Made by a program: the position numbers and the translations under genes
In this document: positions 25,227-36,412 of the stretch, piece by piece
Position numbering within the stretch: position 1 is the first letter of the stretch
Layout of the letters: each line of letters begins with the position of its first letter
The notes under the pieces: model-generated
What the model saw: the letters and a program-made list of their open reading frames with translations, nothing else
Told to the model about the DNA's origin: nothing
Database searches by the model: none
DNA from: Amaurobius ferox
Lineage: Eukaryota > Arthropoda > Arachnida > Araneae > Amaurobiidae
DNA length: 64,000 nt
Direction of reading: 5' to 3'
Assembly (NCBI GenBank): GCA_951213105.1
Contig: OX578135.1
Coordinates: forward strand, 162,967,250-163,031,249

Positions 25227-26760
25227 TCACAAATAACTTTTAAGAGGTTTGAATTGCATAGAGTCGAGAATGAGTTGCCAAGCATAACTTAAAATTTGAA
25301 CAGGATCAAAATTATAAATTGATTCATGGTAAATATAAATAAACAGGGATTCATAAAGAAGAATACTATGTGGATTTTTGCAATGAACCAAAAGGAAAGT
25401 TTTTTCAAAAACGGTAAGAAATTTATCATTAACCACATATTGAGCAAGAGCCGTAGAAAGTTTACCAGATTTGACATCGCGAGCATGTTCTGCTAAACGG
25501 ATGCCAACAGTACGTTTTGTACTACCAATGTAAAATTTATAGTCACCAGCAGGGGATAACAGGGAAACGACATACACCCCAGCAAAGCTTTTAAAGTCAT
25601 CAAAATTCCCAAGTTTATCAGATCGAATACGATTAAATAAAGTGGTAATATTAGAGGGAGAGGGTTTGAAACCAAATTCAGACAGAAATTAATAAAAGGA
25701 CGGAAAATCTTAGGATGGTAAGAAACAGTAGATTTATGGACTAAACGATCTTTAATAGCAACAAGTTTAGTATCAAATTGAGTAAATTTAAGGCGAACGT
25801 GGGTGAAGATCTTATAAATAAATTCAAAAGAATAAGCAGCCTCATGGCTAACTTTAAAAATAAAATTAATTTCATCAGTCAAAGCAGGGATAGATGAGCA
25901 AACATTAAATGCATGATTAAAATACAAGCTAAAAAAAACTTTTTTAGAGGATACAGGATGGAAAGAATTAGCGGGGATGCAGGAATTAGTCAAAGTGGAT
26001 TTACGGAAAATGGAAGTATGAAAACCAAAATCAGAATGGGTGACCGGAAAGGCAAGGAACAGTTAGATTCATGCTCAACAGTAAAATTAATTGAAGGGTA
26101 AAAATAAAAATCATTAACGTTATCCAAAAGGTGAAGGAGATCATTTAAATCACGATCCCTGATAATAAAAACATCATCCACGTAACGGCACCAAAGAATA
26201 GGTTTAATTGTTAAAGAAGGCAAAATCTTATTCTCAAGCTCCTGAAAAACGGCCTCGGCCAAAATACCAGATAAAGGGCTACCCATAGGGGCGTCAGAAG
26301 CTTGCAAGAAAACAGCGTCGCGGAAAGCAAAGTAATTTGTCTCCACAATAATATTCAAAGCAGAAGTGATTGCGTCGATAGTGGGGGTTTTAAATTGGTG
26401 ACTATGAAGTTTTTTGGCAATAATATCAATAGCAATGTTAACGGGGATACTAGGGAAAAGGGAAACGACATCAAAACTAGAGAGAGTACTATTAGGATTA
26501 AATTTAGTTTTAAAAAGTAAATTGATGAAATTTTCAGTAGAGCTGATGGAAAAACTATGATTACTAAAATACGGTTTTAAGAAATGGGCAAGGGATTTCT
26601 CTAAAAAATAAGTAGGTCCTGTACATTTAGAAACAATAAGGCGCATGGGATGATTTAATTTGTGAAGTTTTATTTGACCAAAAATTTTAGGGAGTTGATG
26701 TGAAGTGCGAAAAACGGATTTGAGGATTTTAGGGAGTTGATGTGAAGTGTTAAATAAAAG
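25227..26760 (-). pseudogene. Penelope-type reverse transcriptase with GIY-YIG endonuclease, broken
   Basis: Minus-strand reading, from 26760 down: LPKIFGQIKLHKLNHPMRL (RT motif 1-2), FDVVSLFPSIP (motif 3), APMGSPLSGILAE, WCRYVDDVFII with the catalytic YVDD, then a linker, and GVYVVSLLSPAGDYKFYIGS with RLAEHARDVKSGK, the GIY-YIG nuclease core. The domain order RT then GIY-YIG defines the Penelope class. Three ORFs (25990-26646, 25493-25993, 25227-25577) are in different frames, so at least two frameshifts occurred. The N-terminal part before motif 1 is missing: the 5' end is truncated and joined to a short duplicated sequence containing cacatcaactccctaaaat. This copy cannot be active. Confidence 0.93.
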
Positions 26761-27454
26761 ACATTTCGATTTTTAAAATACTTTGTCCTTGATTTTATCT
26801 ATTGAATGCAGACGTGATACCAATCTTGATTATTTGACCTATACACTGATATAATTATTGTTTATAGGTACATCGCGCATAATTTAAAATAATGGAAATG
26901 TATGAAAGGGATAATAAATTAATGTTAATAGTGGATAATTCGCCGAAATATACAATAACAACAAATTAATTTAGAAGTTTGAAGGGAAAGGGAAAAATCA
27001 TGAATTTTGAACTATTAATTAATTTGGAAAAGTGGCATCATTGAAAACCGGTATAACACAGTAAAGCTAAGGAAAGAGATTGCAAGGTTTAGTAAAATGT
27101 CATCAAAACATTTCCTTGTCCTCCTGGGTATATTTTATCCGTGCTTTAAGAATATATAAACCCATTATGTAAACAAATATGATGATATTGAAACAGAAAA
27201 TAGAATGTCATCAAAATAATAATGCTTTAAAAAAAAAATGAGTTTTGAATTTACTGTTGCATTAAAATAATTTAGAAAATACCTGCAATACTGCAACTAA
27301 GTTTTTTTTAATTATTTATTTATAATTTTAATTCCATTAACATTTATTTTGCATTCATTTTTTAATTATTGATTTTTTGAAAATAGGTATACATATAAGT
27401 ATTCTCATTTATAGTATTTTTAATTTTACTAATATAATATTCTGTTTCTTCCAG

Positions 27455-27589
27455 AATTAATCATGCTGGTTGGTGCTGATGACTCCAAGATTCATATCTA
27501 TACTCAAGGTGAACCTAACCAGTTTAATCTTGCTCTGAAGCTAGATGGTCATGAAGATTGGATCCAGTGCTTAGATGTTATTAATAAAG
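27455..27589 (+). CDS. ELP2: ELP2 exon 3 in window
   Basis: A 135-bp exon with acceptor tttcttccag and donor GTATTT at 27590. It encodes LIMLVGADDSKIHIYTQG, then ALKLDGHEDWIQCLDVINK. The GADDSKIHIY and GHEDWIQ segments match one complete Elp2 WD repeat and the start of the next. Both ends are phase 1. Confidence 0.94.
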
Positions 27590-28691
27590 GTATTTTAGTT
27601 TTAACACTAGTGAATATTTACTATTCTAAACATGCATGCAATGAAGTATTTTAGTCTTAGAACTGGCTACTTAGTAAAGCTCAATTTGTAAAGCCTATTC
27701 ATATTATACATATTGTATTTCCTTATTGATTTGATATGATCTTAATTTTCAAAGGAAATTTGTAAAAACTGATACATACTTAGATGCAATTTTATTAGGC
27801 ATGTAATAGAAAATTAAAAAAGGAAAAATTATTTCAATATTTGGTTATATATTTTTTCCTTCCCATATCAAGTATGTAAAGAAGATTGTATATTCATGCA
27901 CCAAAAGTATGCTTAAGAAGACAAGTTAAAGAAAGGATGTAACATTTCAGTTTATTCTGAAAAGTTACCTATTAGTAAAATAGGATTACTTCGGTATGCT
28001 CTCGAACAGTATTTATAAACCTGTAGATATGTGAAAATGTTGATGGGGTGTGCATGGAAAATATTCAATATTAAATAATTTAGCAGCTGTGGTGTATGTA
28101 TTCTAGATCCAAAACTGAGCTATCTCACCTCCTTACATTCCTAGCAAACCATTATTTAAAAAAAAAATTCAGTAGAAAAGTTTTGAAGCTATTAAATAAT
28201 GGAAAATAATTATGTACTTTACTGGGAGGATGAATGAAGTGAGATTCAATCACTTTTGGATCCAACTGATTATATTGATTCAAACTATAATATTGCTGTG
28301 TCTTTTCTCAGCATAAAAATGAAAAGAACATAATTTACTTTGGCCAAAATTCAGGAAAAATTATTTAACTTTAAGTAAAGTGTTAAATGCTATAAAAAGA
28401 GAGTAAGTGACCCAGAGATGATCTAAATAAAACCAGATTTAAAATAGTAAAAAAAAGTTTATTTTAGACAAATTAAAACTTAACGAATCAAAAAAAAAAT
28501 TGACCTAGGGACAAAATGAATAAAAAATTAATCAAAAGAAGAAAAAGGATCACATGAAATTGCAAGAAACAACTCTGAGTCATAAAGGGGGGGGGGGGGA
28601 AATGTAAAGTTTAAATAGTAAGTTAGCATGATAGCAATCTTTGAATTAAATTGAGGGATCAGTCCCTAAGTAAAAAAGATTATATATATAA
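27590..28691. other. Intron sequence without recognised elements
   Basis: A+T-rich. There is a poly-G run at about 28588-28600. No transposon ends or coding family found. Confidence 0.6.
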
Positions 28692-28693
28692 TA

Positions 28694-31161
28694 CAGGGTG
28701 TCCCAAAAAGATTGAAATGCGCTTTAATTCTTTATCTGTTGGAGATAAGTGGGCAATGTAAATTGCAAAAATGTTGACAGTAAGGTAGGAAATAAGACTG
28801 CGTTAATGAAATAGTCCTCCCATTAATTTTCAAAAAGTTACACTTTTTAAATTTTTATACGACATCCTTAGACAAATTTGGTTAGTCAGAAAATTTTTAT
28901 TTTTAATGCAACAAGATCATTAAATAAAACTGCATATCTGTATCTTTAAAATTGAGCAAGTTATATTTAATTGAAAATTGAACATTGTGAACGGGAACTA
29001 TATATCAAATTAGAAATGTAAATTTGTGACATATCACAAAAAGATAAAACTGGATGATAATACATAGGAGACATTTTTACGAATTCTGCATAGATTCACG
29101 ATGTAATAGCTGATTCTTAAGTACTTTTCGCATTGGGACATGTCATTTTTTATTTGAAACAATTAAAATAAATAAGTAAACAAATTCAAGTATGTATTTG
29201 ATTTTGAAATTTAACATAATTTTTCAAAATGAGGAATAGAACTCACAGACGATTTTTTTTTCCTTTTAACTCTAATTTAGCTGTTTCAAATGTTTATAGT
29301 AAAATAACTTAAAAAAACTGAAGAATGAAATGCAGATGATTTATTTTTTAATTTATGTATTTATTCCCAGTATTATTTCTATTCAGTACAACTATACTTT
29401 TTTTTAATATTATACCAAAATAAAGAAGATTAGAAATCATTCAGTGAATCGTCAGCATGTTTAGTTCTGAATTGATGAATTAAGAACACATAACTGGTTG
29501 TGCATTATTTATTTTTAACAAATAATGAGCTTTTTGAATTAACAATAATTTATGCTCTGTGTAATAAGGATACTGCAGAAACTGCTCGAGATTTTATCCA
29601 AACTTGCCTGAAATTTCACATACATTTATTTATCGGATGATGAGGAGATTAAGAACTACCGGTTCATTTCATCCAAGACCTGGCCGTGAAAGAAATCGTT
29701 TGTACATGAAGGACCAAGAAGCTGATATCATTGCATATTTTTCTTTCAACCCATGAACAAGCATTCAAAAAGCAAAGAAACTTTGGGGCTACCTAAAGAT
29801 GTCAATTGCTAGAACACTTGGAAAATACCATTGGCATCTATTTTGTATTCATGGACTTCAAGCACTTCATCCCTCCGATTTTGACCGGCTTGTAGCATTC
29901 TGCTACTGGTTGTTAATCCAACAAGACATCAATTCGAACGTTGTTAAGAACATTCTGTGGACTGATGAATGTCTGTTTACAGAAGATGGAGCAATCAATA
30001 CTCACAACGATCATTATTGGGATAATACGAAACAATTTTTTGTCTGTGAAATACATCACCAGAGAAAGTTTTTTGTGTCTGTATGCTGCAGAATTTGGAA
30101 TGGAAAACTGATAGGTCCAGTGTTTTATGAAGGGACTCTTACAGCTGAATAATACATGGAGCTTATTTTAAACGGTACTGTAACAGATTTTATGGAGACG
30201 ACAACATTATCACTTTTAAAAAACATGTATTATCAACAAGATGGCATGCCTGCACACCAGTCTATAATTGTGACAAACTGGCTCAATGAAAACTTTGATA
30301 AACAGTGGATTGGTTTGAAAGGAGCCACAGAATGGCCCCCCACATCCCCTGATTTATCCCGTCTCGATTTTTACTTATGGGGTCGTCTTCGAACACTAGT
30401 TTATAATACTTGCCCACTAAATGCAATTGACCTTAAACAAAAGATAATTGGTACTTGCAACAATATTAGTGGTGAAGAACTCCAAAATATTTACAGAAGC
30501 ATTATTAGAAGAGCTCAGTTATGTATTGGAGTTGAAGGAAATTATTTTGAGAATGTTTTATGAATTGCGTTTTGTGAATTGTATTTCTAGTATTTGTAAT
30601 GAAATTTGTCCTCTTATGTCAGTGGTCTTCTATCACTGTATGCATATTTTAATTATGTGCCCTAACCACTTAGTGAGTACCACTGCTTTATATGATCTCT
30701 GTCTGTGTAATGCTTTATTTAGATGCATTTGTAATAAAAAAATTTGACACATATTAACGTATTTTTTATCTAAACAATTTCCATCCTCAATTTGTTTATG
30801 ATCCCAATTTTCACTGATGAAACAGCCTTTCACATGGTACGGAAAAGTGGCATAAGTCAGATTTTTTCCTTTATCACAATTCCAGTTGATTTTAAAGATA
30901 CAGATATGTGGGGGGGGGGGGGGGGGGAGTTTAATGATCTTGTTAGATTAAAAATAAAAATTTTCTGATTGACCAAATTTGTCTAAGGGGATCATATAAA
31001 AACTTAAAAGGTGTAACTTTTTGAAAATTAATGGAAGGATTATTTCATTAACATAGTCTTATTTCCTACCTTACTTTCAACATTTTTGCAATTTACATTG
31101 CCCACTTATCTCCAACAAGTAAAGAATTCAAGCGTGTTTCAATTTTTTTTAGGACACCCTG
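28694..31161 (+). mobile_element. Tc1/mariner-superfamily transposon with ~260-bp inverted repeats
   Basis: Ends are CAGGGTGTCC and its reverse complement, each flanked by TA (28692-28693 and 31162-31163), the superfamily's target. The inverted repeats are unusually long: about 28694-28950 pairs with about 30905-31161 and most bases match. A G17 run (30910-30927) interrupts the right arm. The total length is 2468 bp. The transposase lies in the centre on the plus strand. The left interior (28960-29520) is non-coding. Confidence 0.94.
29523..30563 (+). pseudogene. mariner-type transposase (apparent DD41D), broken
   Basis: The N-terminal helix-turn-helix part reads ELFELTIIYALCNKDTAETA, then a frameshift near 29620 leads to RRLRTTGSFHPRPGRERNR. 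A stop at about 29754 interrupts FNP-TSIQKAKKLWG. The catalytic part is well kept: ILWTDECLFTEDG (first Asp), NMYYQQDGMPAHQS (second Asp), EWPPTSPDLSRLDFYLWG (third Asp). I count 41 residues between the second and third Asp, so it would be DD41D. A single TAA at 30150-30152 splits the two large ORFs (29799-30152 and 30156-30563), which share a frame. About five events would have killed it. Confidence 0.93.
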
Positions 31162-31819
31162 TATATGACCTTAGCTGTTGCAAGTGATGATAATTTTCAC
31201 CTTTCCCATTAGGACACTGGTAATGGGGTTATGTGTAAGGCATCTAGGACAGCAGTCCGCTGGATTGGTGGAGAGGAGGGGGGTGTTCTGGGCCCGGCTC
31301 ATAGGACTATGTAGAAGGTCATAAGGGCACCTTTCTCTTTCCAGGATGACTTAAATCCTCGAAGCAAGTGCTGTCATTGAAGGGACAAGCTGATTCATCC
31401 AAAAAAATAAGGTAACTAAAGTGGAAAGGGCCTTTCCCTTTGAAAACTTTAGGTGTTAACAGACATGTTTTATGAAAAAAGGACGTCCTGCCCAATATTG
31501 TTATATTGTTAGAAAAGTTTGTACATGATTGCTGCTGATGATGGACACTTTGCTCTTGAAAACTCTAGAAAGTGTAGACAACTTTGTGTTACGATGGGGA
31601 AGGCATCTTGCCCTTTAAAAAAAGATTAGAGAGTTGTACTTCCGCAACTGTCCATCACACTACTTTTGTCCGGACTGAAGAGTCATCTTCTGCTTGGCGT
31701 GATTTAGAATTATTAAGTTCCACTAACTAGTTATTCCAATTAAATTATTATGATAAATTAAAATTGAAATGGTATAAATTTGCTGGTTTAAGCAAAGTTT
31801 ATTTACTTTTGCTTTAAGA

Positions 31820-33286
31820 CAGGCTTCCGGAAATCGCCTGTCCTCCCGTCCTCGCCAGGTTAAAATTCAGTGAGGGCAGCCAATTTTCGGAAGTTGCCAT
31901 CCTCTCGGACGGTCTTGAGATTAGAGATTCCGTATAATAAAAAAAAAAGTTGTCATCATAAAAATGATGGCGAAAGCTGCCCTTTCCCATGCCATGAATT
32001 AGAAATGAAATGTCATTGCCTGCAAATCGCCCCCCCCCCCCCCCCCCCCCATAAACTTAGCTAGTGTGCATTATCAACGCCATCTTTCTAGGAGAGCCGT
32101 CAGGTCTGCATCGTAATCACAGGCGTTAGTTATTTTCTCTCCCCTCATCCTCCACCCAGTGAATCCGATGACTGAACGAAAATACGATAGTGCGTTCATG
32201 ATCGAAGTGACATGTTCTGTTCTCCTTTTCAAGGTCGACATGTGCCGTTTTCACCTGTCTGACAATACCAATGCTTAAACACAGGCCAAGCCCAAAGAAA
32301 TTTATAAATGTAGAATGAACTTGGCTTGAAGATAACTGTGTCTCGACAGGCCCAAAATGATTTGTATTCAAATATGTTAAAAACAAATTTGTGAACATTT
32401 TGTATGGAGAAGTGAGTTTATTTTCTTAAAAATTTGTATTTACATAGCTGAAATAAACGGAATAAGTTCATGTATTCAATTTAAATCCATTGAAAAAAAA
32501 ATTCAAAATAAATATGTTCGGCCCTGTCGTATCGAACGTTTACAAGACTCAACCTGGCCCGAAACAGTAGAAAACTCAAGCCCAACCCGGGCCTAAGCCC
32601 AAACCTGTGCAGAGCGCTATCCCCTTTTAACTCTTTAAAACCAAAGTTATAAAATTTCCATTTGCTGTAATAGACGAGAGTTTGAATTTTTGGAATGGAT
32701 TCTTCTAGTTTCAACCAGAAGTATTTTCTTTTCTTCCCCACTTTGGTTTCAACTTTAAAACTAATACATTTACAATTCCTTCATGGCATTTGTTCCAGTT
32801 GTCTGACAGCTGAAGTTAAGGTATGAAACATCTATTCAGTCCAAGAAGATTTTAATCTTGATTCACTGACATTCCCTTGAAATTAAGAGTGCCAATGAGG
32901 TTTAAACTGCTTAGAGACAAGAGGATTTATATGATTATTTGTTTACCACTCCTTCAAGTTACCAAACATTGGAAAAAGGAGAGATTCCTTACATTTTATA
33001 CTCCTCTGCCCCCACCCATAGATCAGAATTCCGCCTTGTTCGGTCCTTTATCAGAGACTTCATGGTGGCGAATTTGATTGCCTCGCTGTGGGGGTGGTGT
33101 ATGAATATGCAGTTATCGCACTTCATCGTGAGACAGTTGGTTCTAATTTTTTATTGTTGTGCAATGTATTTAAGCACATATGTTCATGAATATAATGTGA
33201 AAAAAAAAATTCTTAGGAAGACAGGTAAAAAATTTTAATAGCCAACCTAAAAGACTGGCTAGATTTTACCGATTTCCCGAAGCCTG
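31820..33286. mobile_element. Non-autonomous hAT-type element, 1467 bp
   Basis: It begins CAGGCTTCCGGAAATCG and ends with CGATTTCCCGAAGCCTG, near-perfect inverted repeats. The exact 8-bp duplication ctttaaga flanks it at 31812-31819 and 33287-33294. No transposase is recognisable inside. It contains a C21 run at 32030-32050 and a segment with repeated GCCCAA/GGCCCG motifs at about 32550-32620. Confidence 0.92.
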
Positions 33287-33294
33287 CTTTAAGA

Positions 33295-33836
33295 GCATAT
33301 TAAATGTACTTCTCGTATTATTTTGTGCATATGTCTAAAGGTACTCTATAAAATTTTGATGGTGCTTTTTTATTCAGGGGTCATTTATGATTCAAATGCT
33401 ATTAGAGTTATGCTAAAAGTATTTATAAAATAAATTGTTTATTTTTTAGCTAACAATTACTTCTAATATAAATGAGAAATAGTTAATATTAAAATGTAAT
33501 ATAGTAAATCTTTAATTTTACATTTTTCAGCAGACCAAAATAATAAAAATAATAACAAATGTAAAACAGATTAAGGAAAAACATCACAGAAATACTCAGT
33601 GCAAATATAAACATGTTAAAAATATTACCACTAATGTTCAGATACATTTAATAACAAACAAAAACATATAGTACCTATGTTATTGGTACTTAGTTTCTTC
33701 TTCTTTGACCCAGACCATCCGACATACCCAAAGGTGTAAGATATCTGATGTCATCCACAGGAACCATACCCTTCTTCCCCTACTACCAATCTCTTGGAAG
33801 GATTTATTACCTGTATATTTAACGTGTCCATACTCT
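33295..33836. other. Intron sequence between two hAT-type elements
   Basis: A+T-rich sequence, no recognisable gene or element ends. Confidence 0.55.
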
Positions 33837-33844
33837 GCATGAAC

Positions 33845-34853
33845 CAGGGTTCGGAAAATCTATTGCCCGACATGCCCGGGGCATATAAAAATTCCAACCG
33901 GGCATGTATTAATTTTTATTACATGCCCGACCGGGCATGTAATAAAAATTTATTCGACATTAACCTGATTAGGTCAATTGATAGCCGAAACCAAGTAACC
34001 AGCACTCCACTGCAAATATTTTATGTTCAACATTTAAAGCCGTATAAGAGAAGAGGATGAAAAAGAAAAGTCTTAATTATTCAGCGATGGACTATGAATG
34101 GCTTTCACAGTGCAATAGTTTATAACTGTGGGGAGAAAACAAAGTTTCACGGGTGACAGTGACGTCACTAAAAGAAACAAGCAGAGCCTCTGGCACAGTG
34201 CCAAAGCAGCTCCTTGTTCTCGTCTCTCTCTCTTTCTCTCATTCATTTGCTCTTGGTTCCTCGTGTAGCTTTGGTAGATTTGTGGACGTGCACAGGTGTT
34301 GATAAGCAGAGATACCGATTACTATGGAATCTCTGTAATTTCTATGGGAAACATCCTCATACTACGTACAAAATTTGCATAGTTTCTTACAAAAAATTCC
34401 CTTCTGTCTAGGCCAATGTAAATTTACGGCCACAGGCACGGTAATGTCAATCATGATGATGGGAATTTACAGTCGCATGTAATGTATATTAAGATCGCGA
34501 TCACTTTTTTATAGAAGCAATATGTATGCTTCTTCAAAAGTTGTCTAGTCTAATTTGGCATACATCGCTAAACGGTTATTTTTAAAAAAATGTTTTAGCA
34601 TAAATAGTATTCAATTCCCCTTTTTGATATATTTATATCATTAAAAGTCACTAATTTTCTAATTTTGATATTTAATTATAGGCTACGTATATAATGATAT
34701 TTAATATATTTATTTTCATGGGTGCCAGAGCTATCAACAATAAAAAATATCATCAGAAAAATGTTGGGCATGTAAAATTTTATCTTGGGCATCTATTTAT
34801 TTAGACAACATGCCTGGAGGGCATGTAGAAATTTTTTGATTTTTCTAACCCTG
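33845..34853. mobile_element. Non-autonomous hAT-type element, 1009 bp
   Basis: The left end is CAGGGTTCGGAAAATC and the right end, reversed, is CAGGGTTAGAAAAATC. Flanks gcatgaac (33837-33844) and ccatgaat (34854-34861) agree at six of eight positions, an aged 8-bp duplication. Just inside each end are ATGCCC/GGGCAT palindromic motifs (about 33871-33940 and 34767-34825). No coding capacity was recognised; the ORF 33794-34060 crosses the boundary and is not a gene. Confidence 0.85.
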
Positions 34854-34861
34854 CCATGAAT

Positions 34862-36271
34862 ACTGGAACAGTTTGGGAAGATGGGCTGTCCCAACCCTTG
34901 GTACTTAGTTTGTAAAAAATCTGTAAAATTTCTGATTGCTGTCTATTTTTACGTTTAGTCTAAATAAAGCATTTTCAGTAACAGGAAAGTTTTACAAGCT
35001 TTTTCTTTTCTAATTGCGACCATGAACTACATCTTCAAATGTTTAAAAAACCTGTGTGTCCCAAACTTGTTTTTTACTATGTGTTTTGTGTATATTACTT
35101 GTATCCATAAGTTATGTTATATTTATTTTTGCATAATACAATTTTTAATGGGGGATATAAATTATGTTGTTTTATATAATTATTATATTCATTAATTTAA
35201 TTACTTTCATATGTCAAAAACCTAATTTTGAACATAACAAATACTTAGATACAAGTTTTCAATACAACAACCATCATTAGCAAATTTTTTTTGCACATGT
35301 TAATTCTTATTTATGAGTTGTGCTGCCAGTTGCCATTGTTGCATTTTGTGAAAGGAAATTCTATTTGGTAATTGAAAAAAGAAATCTGGCAAAAACGTTC
35401 TGCTAATGTCAATATAAAAAATTGTGGTATACTAATCGTAATGTATACTACTATACTATTTGCCTTTTCCAAAACAATGATCTTTGACATTTGAGAATTT
35501 ATGAATCAAAACAGATTTTTCAAATAGAATGTCAGTATAAAATTTGGCGAATAAAAAGTTTATTTAGCGAAAGAAAATTTCAATTGGCAAATAGGTTGGC
35601 GAAAGTAATAAAAAAATCCAGAGCAACCCATGCTTATTAACACCAAATATCCATTAAATGTTCTGGCAGTAAGAAACTCTTCAATAGCAGGCATTCCAAA
35701 GCTTAAAATCATGCTTCTAATGCAACAACCATCATTAGCAGACTATTTTTGCACTTGTTAGTGTTTATCATCACCAAAGCTGTTCTGGCAGCAAGAAACC
35801 CTCCAAAAGTAGGTGTTCCAAAACTGAAAATCATGCTTTCGATGTAGCAACCATCATCATCTAACTACTTGACACTTGTTATATTTATCAGCACCAAATA
35901 TCCACTAATTGTTCTGACAGCAAGAAAAGTTATTAATACCAATAACAAGCAGGAAACCAATCCACTGTTGGCTCTTTCACTGGGAATATGATTCTAAGTT
36001 TCGGAATTTCCTCTATATGCAGGTTTTGGAGATTTTTATTTTTGATTTTCAAACAAAAATTTCATTTTTTTTTCTCTGTCCTCAGGTATGGCCCACTATA
36101 AGTTTACCAAATTAGTTTGAATCAATCTTGATGAACAAAAATATGATGTAAATGCATTTGAGACTATTGTATAAAATTCAACTTGCCAGTTCCATAAATA
36201 TAATATCTTCACATGCTACTATATACTTTCAACCTTAACATATCCTTAATATTTTTTCAACTTATTTGTAG
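34862..36271. other. Intron with dispersed and tandem repeats
   Basis: 35485-35630 resembles 37740-37892 (shared gcgaa/gtgaa...aataataaaa-gaatcca-agcaa). 35640-35945 is a tandem repeat, listed separately. No gene. Confidence 0.55.
35640..35945. repeat. Imperfect tandem repeat, unit about 120-130 bp
   Basis: Units share aacaaccatcat (about 35725, 35849, and an outlier at 35270), the tatccattaaatgttctgg-type segment and a cagcaagaaac segment. About two and a half copies are seen. Confidence 0.65.
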
Positions 36272-36412
36272 ATGAAACCAGTTTATTGCTTGCTTCTGCC
36301 TCTCAAGACTGTTACATCAGAATCTGGAAAATTTTACAAAAAGAATGTGATGTTCCATCGGAAAATATTGAATCCTTAAAAGTTGATGAAGCAACATTCC
36401 ACACTCAGAAAG
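36272..36412 (+). CDS. ELP2: ELP2 exon 4 in window
   Basis: A 141-bp exon with acceptor cttatttgtag and donor GTACTT at 36413. It encodes ETSLLLASASQDCYIRIWK, the closing strands of a WD blade, then the hydrophilic segment ILQKECDVPSENIESLKVDE and ATFHTQK. The segment corresponds to the variable loop that Elp2 orthologues carry after this blade. Both ends are phase 1. Confidence 0.94.

Larger units (their letters stand above)
23568..26847 (-). mobile_element. Penelope-like retroelement, 5'-truncated, with inverted terminal repeats
   Basis: A 12-bp duplication, gatataattatt, at 23556-23567 and 26848-26859 brackets 3280 bp. Joining across it restores homology with the A1 LTR. Inverted repeats of 55 bp (23567-23621 and 26747-26801, about 90% alike) lie at the ends, as known for Penelope-like elements. 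On the minus strand come a reverse transcriptase, a linker and a GIY-YIG domain, all broken. 23733-24106 contains about three imperfect ~150-bp tandem repeats with aatacattcc-ggtaatatttt and ttatatttgaaaactt. A (GACA)n run sits at about 24885-24912. Confidence 0.92.
13035..27058 (-). mobile_element. LTR retrotransposon family A, copy A2, non-coding, heavily nested
   Basis: In minus orientation, the 5' LTR is the right one and the 3' LTR the left one. The left LTR survives only as its last ~170 bp (about 13035-13207, ending cataaca). The interior is 13208-18582 and the right LTR runs 18583-27058. Removing three insertions from the right LTR (E element, family-B LTR and Penelope element, with their duplications) leaves about 2040 bp, close to the 1985-bp LTRs of A1. 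A tRNA-primer-site-like sequence, complement of gaggtgaacggcacca, lies at 18565-18580 next to the 5' LTR. The interior aligns with the A1 interior and has no gag or pol. No target duplication was found because the left end is lost. Confidence 0.85.
18583..27058 (-). repeat. Right (5') LTR of A2, split into four pieces
   Basis: LTR pieces are 18583-19768, 21798-22259, 23372-23567 and 26848-27058 (boundary duplications are counted once). In order they match the A1 LTR, including the R-region stem (about 19120), the G+C-rich block (about 22020-22255) and the terminal tcgccgaaatata...ataaca segment. The three gaps are three independent insertions. Confidence 0.85.

Noticed and set aside
28588..28600. 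Homopolymer G and C runs (also 30910-30927, 32030-32050, 47383-47397)
   Set aside because: These are simple-sequence slippage or assembly-sensitive tracts; no further meaning can be supported.
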